A DNA stretch of 23,357 nucleotides from Avichristensenella sp031549905 (lineage in GTDB: Bacteria; Bacillota; Clostridia; Christensenellales; Aristaeellaceae): the NCBI GenBank assembly GCA_031549905.1, contig JAVBPC010000029.1, positions 1-23,357 of the forward strand, written 5' to 3'. A program made the position numbers and the translations under genes. Shown piece after piece: positions 7,586-13,628 of the stretch (its first letter is position 1; each line of letters begins with the position of its first letter). The notes beneath the pieces were generated by a model. That model worked only from the letters and a program-made list of their open reading frames with translations, did not search any database and had not been told where the DNA came from.

Positions 7586-8406
7586 CAGAGACCGCCCCCT
7601 TCCTGCGCCTGCCCGCTGGGATCGACACGGTTCAAGATGCCAAGACTGACCAGGATCAGCGCCATCATGATCAGCGACAGCGCGGAACCGAAGTTCCAGT
7701 CGCCGGTGGTCAGGAACTGGTTTTCAATCAGGTCGCCGAACATCATGAACGTGCCGCCGCCAAGCAGGCGCGGGATGACGAACGTGGTCACGGCGGGCAT
7801 GAACACCATGGTAATGCCGCTGACGACGCCGGGGATGGACAGGGGGAACGTCACCTTCCAGAACGTGCGCCACGCGTTTGCGCCCAGGTCCTGCGCCGCC
7901 TCCAGCAGCCTTTCATCGCTCTTTTTCAGCACCGAATAAATTGGGAAAATCATGAACGGCAGGAAGTTGTACACCATGCCCATCAGCACGGCGTTTTCCG
8001 TGTACATCAGCTTCAAGCGGCCGATGCCGATCCATTCCAGCGCCTTGTTGATCAGGCCGGTATCTTCAAGCAGCGTCATCCACGCATAGGTGCGCAGCAG
8101 GAAGTTCATCCACATGGGGATGACGAACAGCACCACCACCATGCTGGAGCGCTTGAAATCCTTGCTGGCCAGAAACAGTGCGGCGGGGTAGCCGATCAAA
8201 AGGCACAGCACGGTGCACAGCAGCGCCATCCACAGCGAAAAGGTCAGGATATCGATGAACACCGGCTCCAGGAACAGCTGAAAATTTTCCAGCGTGAAGG
8301 CGGCGTCCCAGCTGGTGAACGCGTAGTACGCGATCAGGAAGATGGGCACGATGGTGAACAGCAGCATCCAGATGCCGTACGGCGCGGCAAACAGTTTCCG
8401 CTTCAT
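7582..8406 (-). CDS. potB: Spermidine/putrescine ABC transporter permease PotB
   Basis: 274 residues, about six membrane segments, beginning with a short basic MKRK stretch then PYGIWMLLFTIVPIFLIAYYAF. The EAA loop reads EAAQDLGANAWRTFWKVTFP. The segment PMWMNFLLRTYAWMTLLE is characteristic of PotB-type permeases. It pairs with PotC in the membrane. The gene overlaps potA by four bases at its start and potC by four at its end, both ATGA junctions. This indicates a single translationally coupled mRNA. Confidence 0.95.
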   Translation of the reverse strand: MKRKLFAAPYGIWMLLFTIVPIFLIAYYAFTSWDAAFTLENFQLFLEPVFIDILTFSLWMALLCTVLCLLIGYPAALFLASKDFKRSSMVVVLFVIPMWMNFLLRTYAWMTLLEDTGLINKALEWIGIGRLKLMYTENAVLMGMVYNFLPFMIFPIYSVLKKSDERLLEAAQDLGANAWRTFWKVTFPLSIPGVVSGITMVFMPAVTTFVIPRLLGGGTFMMFGDLIENQFLTTGDWNFGSALSLIMMALILVSLGILNRVDPSGQAQEGGGLW

Positions 8407-9479
8407 GCCTCCTCCTCTCCGCGGGGCTTTTCCGGCTCATACCGCTTCATGATATGGATTCCGTCGGGCAGGATGGAAAGGCCCACCTGCTGGCCCTCCT
8501 GCTGCATGATAGTCGAATGCACCTTGAATGTGAAGGCGCCGGTATCCACCATCATTTCGTAATGAACGCCCTTGAACAGCACGGAGCGCACGATGCCGGA
8601 CAGCATGCCGGGGTTTCCGTAGACGACAAAGATATCCTCCGGCCGGACAACGACATCCACCGGCGCGTCGCTGCCGAACCCGCCGTCCTCGCAGTCAAAC
8701 TCAAAATCGGCAAACCGGACGCGCTTATCGTACAGCATGGTGCCGGGCAGTATATTGCTCTCGCCGATGAAATCCGCGACGAACGCGTTCTTCGGCTCGT
8801 CGTAAATCTTCTTGGGCGTGCCGATCTGCTGGATGCGCCCGTCCTTCATGACGACGATGGTGTCGCTCATCGTCAGCGCCTCTTCCTGATCGTGCGTGAC
8901 ATAGATAAACGTGATGCCAAGCCGCTGCTGCATCTTTTTCAGCTCCAGCTGCATGTCTTTGCGCAGGCGCTGATCCAGCGCGCCCAGCGGTTCATCCAGC
9001 AGCAGCACTTCGGGTTCATTCACCAGCGCCCGCGCGATGGCCACACGCTGCTGCTGCCCGCCGCTCAGCGCCTCGATGTTGCGCTTTTCGTACCCGGCAA
9101 GGCCCACCAAATCCAGCATCGCGCCCACGCGGCGGCGGATTTCGGTCTTGCTCACCTTGGCGATTCTAAGGCCGAACGCGATGTTTTCGAACACGTTCAG
9201 GTGCGGAAACAGCGCGTATTTCTGAAACACGGTGTTGACGTTCCTGTGGTACGGCGGCACGCCGGTGACATCCGCGCCGTTGATGAGCACGCGGCCCTCG
9301 GTCGGTTGCTCAAACCCGCCGATCAGGCGCAGCGTGGTGGTCTTCCCGCAACCGGACGGGCCCAGCAGCGTGACGAATTCCTTTTTGCGGATGTAGAGGT
9401 TGATGCGCTTGAGGGCCTCAAAGCCGTCAAACGTTTTCGTACAGTTTTCAAGCTCTATCAGGTGCAGATCTTCAACCAT
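8403..9479 (-). CDS. potA: Spermidine/putrescine ABC transporter ATP-binding protein
   Basis: 358 residues from ATG 9479, which has GAGAGGG seven bases upstream. A longer reading from 9563 lacks a ribosome site and adds residues not found in the family. ABC ATPase motifs are complete: Walker A GPSGCGKTT (40-48), Q-loop at VFQKYALFP, signature LSGGQQQRVAIARA (137-150), Walker B VLLLDEPLGALD (157-168) and the VTHDQEEAL switch histidine. The C-terminal 110 residues form the TOBE-type regulatory domain. PotA powers polyamine import through PotBC on the cytoplasmic face. No convincing promoter stands directly upstream; the spacer holds a palindrome cluster, so read-through from the regulator gene is likely. 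Confidence 0.96.
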   Translation of the reverse strand: MVEDLHLIELENCTKTFDGFEALKRINLYIRKKEFVTLLGPSGCGKTTTLRLIGGFEQPTEGRVLINGADVTGVPPYHRNVNTVFQKYALFPHLNVFENIAFGLRIAKVSKTEIRRRVGAMLDLVGLAGYEKRNIEALSGGQQQRVAIARALVNEPEVLLLDEPLGALDQRLRKDMQLELKKMQQRLGITFIYVTHDQEEALTMSDTIVVMKDGRIQQIGTPKKIYDEPKNAFVADFIGESNILPGTMLYDKRVRFADFEFDCEDGGFGSDAPVDVVVRPEDIFVVYGNPGMLSGIVRSVLFKGVHYEMMVDTGAFTFKVHSTIMQQEGQQVGLSILPDGIHIMKRYEPEKPRGEEEA

Positions 9480-9567
9480 TGACGGGCCCTCTCTTTCGGT
9501 ATGTAAATAACAGCTATAAGGGCCGAAACCCTTGGAAATCCCAGCGTGAGCGTTGCGCCCCATTTGC

Positions 9568-9760
9568 GGCGGTTTCCTGAAAATCCATGAATTTCAGGGA
9601 ACCGCCCAGCCCGGGGTGCTCGAGGGGGTCCGGGGCCCCTCGACTTCAATCGTATCGACCGGCATTGCCGGTCGGGCGGGGAGTTTTCCGTAGGAACAGC
9701 TTCCTTTCACGGCCGCAAGGCCGTGAGGGGGTTCTTACAAGGGGGACGTGTCCCCCTTGT
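9568..9760. repeat. Composite multi-palindrome element, diverged inverted relative (copy 4)
   Basis: This lies between the XRE-cupin gene and potA. It holds five stems: 15-base arms at 9568-9582 and 9592-9606 with one mismatch; TCGAGGGG with CCCCTCGA (9620-9643); CGACCGGCA with TGCCGGTCG (9656-9674); TCACGGCC with GGCCGTGA around GCAA (9707-9726); and ACAAGGGGGAC with GTCCCCCTTGT (9737-9760). The stretch CCGTGAGG followed by GGGGTTCTTA matches the reverse complement of the other copies, as does the GGGGGTCC motif. It is probably a diverged member in the opposite orientation. It also spaces the regulator from the transporter genes. Confidence 0.6.
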
Positions 9761-9766
9761 ACCCGG

Positions 9767-10303
9767 TTAAAAACTTGGCGGCGTGGATACCCAGACGGCC
9801 TTTGCCACGACTTTGCCCGTGTTTTCCAGATAATGCACCTGCGTGGGGTGGATGCAGAAAGATTCGCCGGCGCGCACCTTCTGGCGGGTGTTTCCGGTGC
9901 ACAGATACACGCTGCCTGTCAGGATGTAGCCGAACTCCTCGCCCTCATGCGGGTCGTGCTGCGCGGATGCCTGTCCGGGGCCTAGCGTCACCAGGATCGG
10001 CTCCATGGTGTTCTTTTGCGCGGTGGGGACCAGCCAGGTGATCTTGCCGTGCGCGTCGTCCTCTTTTTCGAACATGTCATCCTTGGTGAATACGGTTTTT
10101 GTATGGTCATCTTCGGTAAAAAACGCGCGCGGGCTGGAGCCCAGGCATTCCAAGATATCGATCAGCGTGGCGATGGAGGGCGAGGTCACATCGTTTTCCA
10201 GCTGGGAGATGAACCCCTTGGACAGCTCGCACCGGTCGGCCACTTCTTCCTGCGTCAGCCCAAGCCGCACGCGCAAACTTTTGATTTTCGCACCGATTTC
10301 CAT
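9767..10303 (-). CDS. XRE-cupin transcriptional regulator, probable polyamine-responsive
   Basis: 178 residues, ATG 10303. Residues 6-60 are a Cro/C1-type helix-turn-helix (LRVRLGLTQEEVADRCELSK, then FISQLENDVTSPSIATL). Residues 105-175 are a small cupin barrel (HDPHEGEEFGYILTGSVYL, then ESFCIHPTQVHYLENTG). This is the architecture of PuuR and related sensors that bind a small ligand in the cupin. Its place directly upstream of potABCD on the same strand, a frequent arrangement in Firmicutes, supports polyamine-dependent control of uptake; the ligand is inferred. The upstream region holds a promoter and a cluster of TTTAGC half-sites in the leader, suggesting autoregulation. A strong hairpin without a T-run follows the stop. 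Confidence 0.88.
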   Translation of the reverse strand: MEIGAKIKSLRVRLGLTQEEVADRCELSKGFISQLENDVTSPSIATLIDILECLGSSPRAFFTEDDHTKTVFTKDDMFEKEDDAHGKITWLVPTAQKNTMEPILVTLGPGQASAQHDPHEGEEFGYILTGSVYLCTGNTRQKVRAGESFCIHPTQVHYLENTGKVVAKAVWVSTPPSF

Positions 10304-10342
10304 CGTTTTCTCCCCGCCTTTCTGTTGGTAGGATTATCCTTA

Positions 10343-10394
10343 TGCTAACTAAACTTTGTGTTTAGCAAAAGTGTGAGTTTAGAAATGCTAAACA
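10343..10394 (-). promoter_or_regulatory. Operator cluster, probable binding site of the XRE-cupin regulator
   Basis: Two 17-base inverted repeats sit in the leader of the regulator gene. CTAAAC and GTTTAG are separated by five bases (10349-10365), and GTTTAG and CTAAAC are also separated by five bases (10377-10393). Complete half-sites TGTTTAGCA (10359-10367) and TGCTAAACA (10386-10394) face each other. Such clusters are typical of autoregulated XRE proteins. No matching site was seen directly upstream of potA. Confidence 0.6.
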
Positions 10395-10408
10395 AAAGAT
10401 CGACCCAT

Positions 10409-10437
10409 AGTAAACCACATCTTTCGCGGAATGTCAA
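10409..10437 (-). promoter_or_regulatory. Predicted promoter of the XRE-cupin gene
   Basis: A perfect TTGACA at 10437-10432, a 17-base spacer and TTTACT at 10414-10409 (4 of 6). Transcription would start near 10402 and run through the operator cluster, leaving a leader of about 100 bases. A bound regulator would then block elongation or mask the leader. Confidence 0.6.
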
Positions 10438-10449
10438 CATTCTTTTTTG

Positions 10450-10478
10450 ATGAAATGTTTGCATAACTTCATTATATT
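10450..10478 (+). promoter_or_regulatory. Predicted promoter of the hypothetical gene at 10516
   Basis: ATGAAA at 10450-10455, a 17-base spacer and TATATT at 10473-10478 (5 of 6). This gives a leader of about 31 bases with GGAGGGG before ATG 10516. It lies back-to-back with the XRE-cupin promoter, 13 bases apart. Confidence 0.45.
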
Positions 10479-10515
10479 GCGCATACGCTGGCGTAGAAAA
10501 TGGAGGGGAATGCGT

Positions 10516-11244
10516 ATGGCCGATGCGTTCAAGCGCCGTCAATTGCTGCTGCGCAAGGAAGATGGGTCATCCGGCGGGTTTATCCGGCTGGAACAGTCGG
10601 GCGGAAAAGTGACCATGGAGGTGCAGGCAAAGGATGTGCCGGACGGCGCGCGCGCGGTTCTGCTGCCAAGGGACGGCGGAGAGCCGCTGTCCGTCGGCGG
10701 CCTGATTCGCGGCGCGGGGAAGTTCACGCCCAGGCTTTCGGGTATCGATGAGGCCCAGCAGGCGGCGGTAACCGTCGGCGAAAAGCCGCTGCTGATCGGC
10801 GGCGACGGCGCGGCGTTTGATGTGATCGCGAAACGGCTGAAACCGCCCGCGCCCGCGGCCAGTCCCGCAAGAAAAACAGCCGCTGACAGGGCGGCTGTTG
10901 AAAGGGCGGGAGACCCGCCGTTTGCATCCAGAAGCACGCAAGTTTCAACGAAATCCACCCCACAGGTGGAGGTTCACGAGCCGCAGGCGATGGCCGCGCC
11001 GGATGTTGACCCCTACCCGCCCGCCCGCGACAGGCCCTCCGCCGCCCCGCCCACTGACGGCTGGGTCTTCACGCCCGCGTGGTTCCCCGGCGCGCCCGAG
11101 CGGATCACCGGCCACCTGCTGCAAAACGGCGAAACCGCCGCTGTGCTGGAAGCCGTGCAGGGCCCGTGGGCGCCCGAGCCGCCGCCGGGGCTGCCGGGGT
11201 TTGTGTTTGACGGGGGATACTGGGTGAAGGTGGAGGAAAAATAG
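10516..11244 (+). CDS. Protein of unknown function, two small domains joined by a Pro/Ala-rich linker
   Basis: 242 residues from ATG 10516; GGAGGGG at 10502-10508 stands seven bases upstream, while the ATG at 10510 is too close to it. Residues 1-105 are beta-rich with repeated short strands (FIRLEQSGGKVTMEVQAKD, then LIRGAGKFTPRLSGIDEAQ). A linker of about 75 residues rich in Ala, Pro, Arg and Ser follows. The last 60 residues (GWVFTPAWFPGAPERITGHL onward) are rich in Trp, Pro and Gly and read as a second compact unit. There is no signal peptide or membrane segment. I do not recognise the family. It is divergent from the XRE-cupin gene, and reading frame, ribosome site and codon use support a real gene. 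Confidence 0.7.
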   Translation: MADAFKRRQLLLRKEDGSSGGFIRLEQSGGKVTMEVQAKDVPDGARAVLLPRDGGEPLSVGGLIRGAGKFTPRLSGIDEAQQAAVTVGEKPLLIGGDGAAFDVIAKRLKPPAPAASPARKTAADRAAVERAGDPPFASRSTQVSTKSTPQVEVHEPQAMAAPDVDPYPPARDRPSAAPPTDGWVFTPAWFPGAPERITGHLLQNGETAAVLEAVQGPWAPEPPPGLPGFVFDGGYWVKVEEK

Positions 11245-11261
11245 GAAACGCGAACGCAACT

Positions 11262-11483
11262 TTACGGAGCGCGCTTATAGGGCGCGCTTTCATCCGTCAT
11301 GCCTACAAGATAATCAATGCTGGTGCCGTAGAAAACCGCCAGCCGCGCCATGACGGCAAGCGGCACATCGCGCTCGCCGCGCTCGTATTTCGAGTATAAC
11401 GACTGGTCGCACTGAAGGTATTCCGCAACCTTTTTCTGTGTCAGGTCTTTATCTTCGCGTGTATCACGGATGCGCAGCTTCAC
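11262..11483 (-). CDS. Small XRE-family DNA-binding regulator
   Basis: 73 residues starting at GTG 11483, with AAGGTGA just upstream and overlapping the end of the preceding gene. Almost the whole protein is one Cro/C1 helix-turn-helix: IRDTREDKDLTQKKVAEYLQ, then SLYSKYERGERDVPLAVMAR and IDYLVGMT. This is the compact SinR/immunity-repressor-like form with no sensor domain. It starts six bases after the stop of the Imm-5-like gene, so the two are co-transcribed and translationally linked. It probably represses its own operon. It converges on the hypothetical gene at 10516-11244, only 17 bases apart. Confidence 0.85.
   Translation of the reverse strand: MKLRIRDTREDKDLTQKKVAEYLQCDQSLYSKYERGERDVPLAVMARLAVFYGTSIDYLVGMTDESAPYKRAP
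11268..11290 (+). terminator. Possible weak terminator after the hypothetical gene
   Basis: AGCGCGC and GCGCGCT pair around a seven-base loop, followed by only three T residues. It lies inside the last codons of the convergent XRE gene, so base composition of that coding end is an alternative explanation. Confidence 0.3.
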
Positions 11484-11489
11484 TCGCCA

Positions 11490-11984
11490 TCACCTTACCC
11501 CTTCCATCAGCGCGATTTGCAACTCGCGCTCTTCTTTTGCCTTGGCAAAATCTTTGGGGTACATCAAGTTCGTCATCACCATCGCGTATTCGGACGCGAC
11601 CAGCGGATGCCACCTGACATGCGGCGTCGCCGCCACCTGGCCCATCGCGCGCAGGGCCTTTGTGCGCACCTGGTCTTTCTCTTCGCGGGCAAGGTCGTTG
11701 ATCTGGCCCGCGATTTCCAGTGCGTCCTGGAATCTTGCCTCTTTTGCCTGCCATTTCCTGATGACGGCAAAGCAATCTTCCATTAGAATAGTGCGCTCAA
11801 GCCCGCTTGTTTGCAGGATATGTTCCCCCAGCAAAAGCGCGTATTCGGCCATTTGGATATGCGTTTTTGTCTCGCCAAGCGAAATCAACGCATGCTTCAG
11901 TTCAGGAATATCATCCACATTGCGAATCAGCCTGGAATTGGCATAGGCCACAAAAGTGAATCCATCTTTGACTATTTTCCCCAT
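11490..11984 (-). CDS. Imm-5-like putative immunity protein
   Basis: 164 residues, ATG 11984 with GGGGGAC just upstream. It is largely alpha-helical. The C-terminal half has ALRAMGQVAATPHVRWHPL and then ASEYA, which matches the A-x-GQ-x-x-AT-x-H-V-x-x-H pattern I know from Imm-5-like putative immunity proteins. The match is from memory of the motif and is not a search result. Members are thought to protect against toxins, though most are unproven. No toxin gene lies beside it; the partner is a small XRE regulator that follows after six bases. A 13-bp hairpin lies in the predicted leader. It could equally be a stand-alone helical protein of other function. Confidence 0.65.
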   Translation of the reverse strand: MGKIVKDGFTFVAYANSRLIRNVDDIPELKHALISLGETKTHIQMAEYALLLGEHILQTSGLERTILMEDCFAVIRKWQAKEARFQDALEIAGQINDLAREEKDQVRTKALRAMGQVAATPHVRWHPLVASEYAMVMTNLMYPKDFAKAKEERELQIALMEGVR

Positions 11985-12012
11985 ATGTCCCCCAAAAGAA
12001 GGCTTTTCTTTG

Positions 12013-12042
12013 CTTCTTTCTTTTCTACTGAAAAGAAAGAAG
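12013..12042. promoter_or_regulatory. Perfect 13-bp inverted repeat in the leader of the Imm-5-like operon
   Basis: The arms CTTCTTTCTTTTC (12013-12025) and GAAAAGAAAGAAG (12030-12042) pair perfectly around TACT. The site lies between divergent genes, downstream of the predicted minus-strand start, so it would fold in the mRNA leader of the Imm-5-like gene. It is purine/pyrimidine segregated and has no clean T-run, so it is unlikely to be a plain terminator. A protein-binding site is also possible. Confidence 0.5.
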
Positions 12043-12045
12043 GCG

Positions 12046-12074
12046 TTCCCTTTTCCCCCATTTTATCGTATACT
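12046..12074 (+). promoter_or_regulatory. Predicted trmL promoter, apparently leaderless
   Basis: TATACT at 12069-12074 is followed by six bases (ATCCCC) and the ATG at 12081. The -35 candidate TTCCCT (12046-12051, 17-base spacer) is weak. No Shine-Dalgarno sequence precedes the ATG. The spacing is identical to that of the AraC-type gene. Confidence 0.45.
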
Positions 12075-12089
12075 ATCCCCATGCTGCAA
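12060..12089 (-). promoter_or_regulatory. Possible promoter of the Imm-5-like/XRE operon
   Basis: TTGCAG at 12089-12084, an 18-base spacer and TAAAAT at 12065-12060 (5 of 6). It overlaps the trmL promoter and first codons on the other strand, so the two directions should interfere with each other. Confidence 0.4.
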
Positions 12090-12542
12090 GTCATCCTTTT
12101 AGAGCCGGAGATCCCGCAGAACACGGGCAACATCGCCAGAACATGCGCGGCAACGGGCGCGGCGCTGCACCTGGTGGAGCCGCTGGGTTTTTCCCTTGAT
12201 GATAAATACATGCGCCGCGCGGGGCTGGATTACTGGCCGCTGGCGCAGGTTTCGGTGCACCCAAGCCTGGACGCCTGCCTTGCGGGCTTTCCCGGCTGGC
12301 CGCTGTTTTTGTTTACTACGAAGGCTGCCCGCGCGTACACGGAGGTGTGCTACCCGGAAGATTGCCTGCTGCTGTTTGGGAAAGAGACGCAGGGTTTGCC
12401 GGAAGATTTGCTGAAACGGCACCCGGAAGGCTGCGTGCGCATCCCCATGCGGGATAGCCTGCGCTCGCTGAATCTATCCAACTCCGCCGCGATCGCGGTG
12501 TATGAGGCGCTGCGGCAACAGGGGTTCCCCGGGCTGCTTTAG
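12081..12542 (+). CDS. trmL: tRNA (cytidine/uridine-34 2'-O)-methyltransferase TrmL
   Basis: 153 residues, the normal size for TrmL (YibK). It methylates the ribose of the wobble base 34 of certain leucine tRNAs using S-adenosylmethionine. SPOUT motifs are visible: the start LQVILLEPEIPQNTGNIART, LVEPLGFSLDDKYMRRAGLD, the knot loop LLFGKETQGLPEDLL, and the C-terminal RIPMRDSLRSLNLSNSAAI. ATG 12081 is the only start that gives the canonical N-terminus. A -10 box lies six bases upstream and there is no ribosome site, so the message is probably leaderless. The stop TAG coincides with the left end of a foldback element whose insertion would leave the stop unchanged. Confidence 0.95.
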   Translation: MLQVILLEPEIPQNTGNIARTCAATGAALHLVEPLGFSLDDKYMRRAGLDYWPLAQVSVHPSLDACLAGFPGWPLFLFTTKAARAYTEVCYPEDCLLLFGKETQGLPEDLLKRHPEGCVRIPMRDSLRSLNLSNSAAIAVYEALRQQGFPGLL

Positions 12543-12704
12543 GTAACCGCTGGTCTATTCGTTCGGCGACTGACGGGTGAATTTCCGCCATCTGCGACCT
12601 GCAAAAGCCTCGACGTAGCGCTGCTACGCCTTCGACTTTTGCAGGCCACATCTGACAAAAATTTACCTCGTCATCCACCGAACGAATAGACCAGCGGTTG
12701 CCTA
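12540..12704. mobile_element. 165-bp TA-bounded foldback element (MITE-like)
   Basis: The ends 12540-12566 and 12678-12704 are inverted repeats matching at 26 of 27 bases. The rest remains largely complementary to a centre where GTAGC and GCTAC pair around GCT, with a perfect CCTGCAAAAG/CTTTTGCAGG block between. Both ends are TA, as expected for a TA target duplication of the IS630/Tc1-mariner type. There is no coding capacity, so it would need a transposase elsewhere. It starts on the trmL stop codon; removing one TA and the element restores TAG at the same place. A structured RNA or terminator role is the alternative. Confidence 0.65.
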
Positions 12705-12775
12705 GGGAAGAACCGGCACGGTTTGCGCGTCTGTATCCATAGAGAGACTGATTTTCCAATAAAGAGGTGAGGCGA

Positions 12776-12985
12776 ATGCGCCTTGAAGAAAGAATAGAAG
12801 AGCGCCGCATGCGCATGCGGGCCATGGCGGGCGTGATAGACTTTTTTACCGTAATCGCCTGCGCGATACTGATCGTGGCGCTGGTTGCGCTGATTGCAAA
12901 CCTTGCCAGCTGGCTGGTGGGGGATTTGACGCAGTCATTCGAAGAGTTGCAGCGCAGCGTGACGGAGGCTTTGGTGATAAAGTAA
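12776..12985 (+). CDS. Small single-pass membrane protein, unknown function
   Basis: 69 residues from ATG 12776, preceded by AAAGAGGTGA at 12761-12770; a GTG at 12767 overlaps that ribosome site and is rejected. The first 18 residues are highly charged (MRLEERIEERRMRMR). A single hydrophobic segment follows (about residues 22-48, FFTVIACAILIVALVALIAN), then a short acidic amphipathic tail. The charge pattern predicts the N-terminus inside the cell. I do not recognise a family. It lies between the MITE-like element and the uracil-DNA glycosylase genes, 52 bases before the first of them, and could share their transcript. Confidence 0.6.
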   Translation: MRLEERIEERRMRMRAMAGVIDFFTVIACAILIVALVALIANLASWLVGDLTQSFEELQRSVTEALVIK

Positions 12986-13037
12986 GGCATCTGCCTTTGC
13001 CGAAAGCAATACCGCACGAAGAAAGCGGGGAATACAA

Positions 13038-13628
13038 ATGAACGTATCCTGGCCCACGCTTCTTTCAGAGATTTCGGCCTGCCAGCGCTGCAGGCTGTGC
13101 ACGCGCCGCACGCGGGTGGTCCCGGGCGAAGGGGACCCGCATGCGGCGCTGCTGCTTATCGGCGAGGGGCCGGGCTACGAAGAGGATATCTCCGGCCGCC
13201 CGTTCGTGGGCGCGGCGGGGCAGCTGCTGGATAAGATCATCGGAGCGATAGGTCTGTCGCGCGGAAACAACGTGTACATCGCCAACGTCGTCAAGTGCAG
13301 GCCGCCGGGCAACCGCGCGCCGGAGGCCGACGAGGTTGCCGACTGCCTGCCATTTTTGCGGCAGCAGGTGGCGCTGATCCGCCCAAAGGTGATCGTGTTG
13401 ATGGGCGCCTCCGCGTACAAGGCGGTGCTGGGCGGCGAGGGCGGCATCACAAGGGCGCGCGGCCAGATGATAGAGCGCAAGGGCGTGTTTTTCCTGCCCA
13501 CGTTCCACCCGGCGGCGCTGCTGCGCGATGAAACCAAGAAACGCCCCGTGTGGGAGGATTTCAAGCAGGCGCGCGATAAACTGATGGAGCTTAACGTATA
13601 TGAAAAGCAAAGCGGATCAGATTCATGA
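13038..13628 (+). CDS. Family 4 uracil-DNA glycosylase (Fe-S type)
   Basis: 196 residues, ATG 13038 with a GCGGGGAA ribosome site. It removes uracil from DNA, starting base excision repair of deaminated cytosine. The family 4 features are complete. Cys15 and Cys18 in an N-terminal CQRCRLC cluster, Cys87 in VVKCRPPGNRAP and Cys103 in ADCLPFL are in the positions that hold the 4Fe-4S cluster. GEGPGYEEDISGRPFVGAAG (42-61) forms the water-activating and uracil-binding loop, and FHPAALLR is the C-terminal catalytic motif. A second, related gene overlaps its last 29 bases in another frame. Only this copy retains the Fe-S ligands. Confidence 0.93.
   Translation: MNVSWPTLLSEISACQRCRLCTRRTRVVPGEGDPHAALLLIGEGPGYEEDISGRPFVGAAGQLLDKIIGAIGLSRGNNVYIANVVKCRPPGNRAPEADEVADCLPFLRQQVALIRPKVIVLMGASAYKAVLGGEGGITRARGQMIERKGVFFLPTFHPAALLRDETKKRPVWEDFKQARDKLMELNVYEKQSGSDS

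Noticed and set aside
7564..8562. 332-codon open frame on the plus strand across potB
   Set aside because: It is antisense to potB and the end of potA; composition is His/Gln-rich with no motif or ribosome site.
8454..9482. 342-codon open frame on the plus strand across potA
   Set aside because: It is fully antisense to potA, whose ATPase motifs are complete; the translation is His/Gln/Arg-rich with no recognisable domain.
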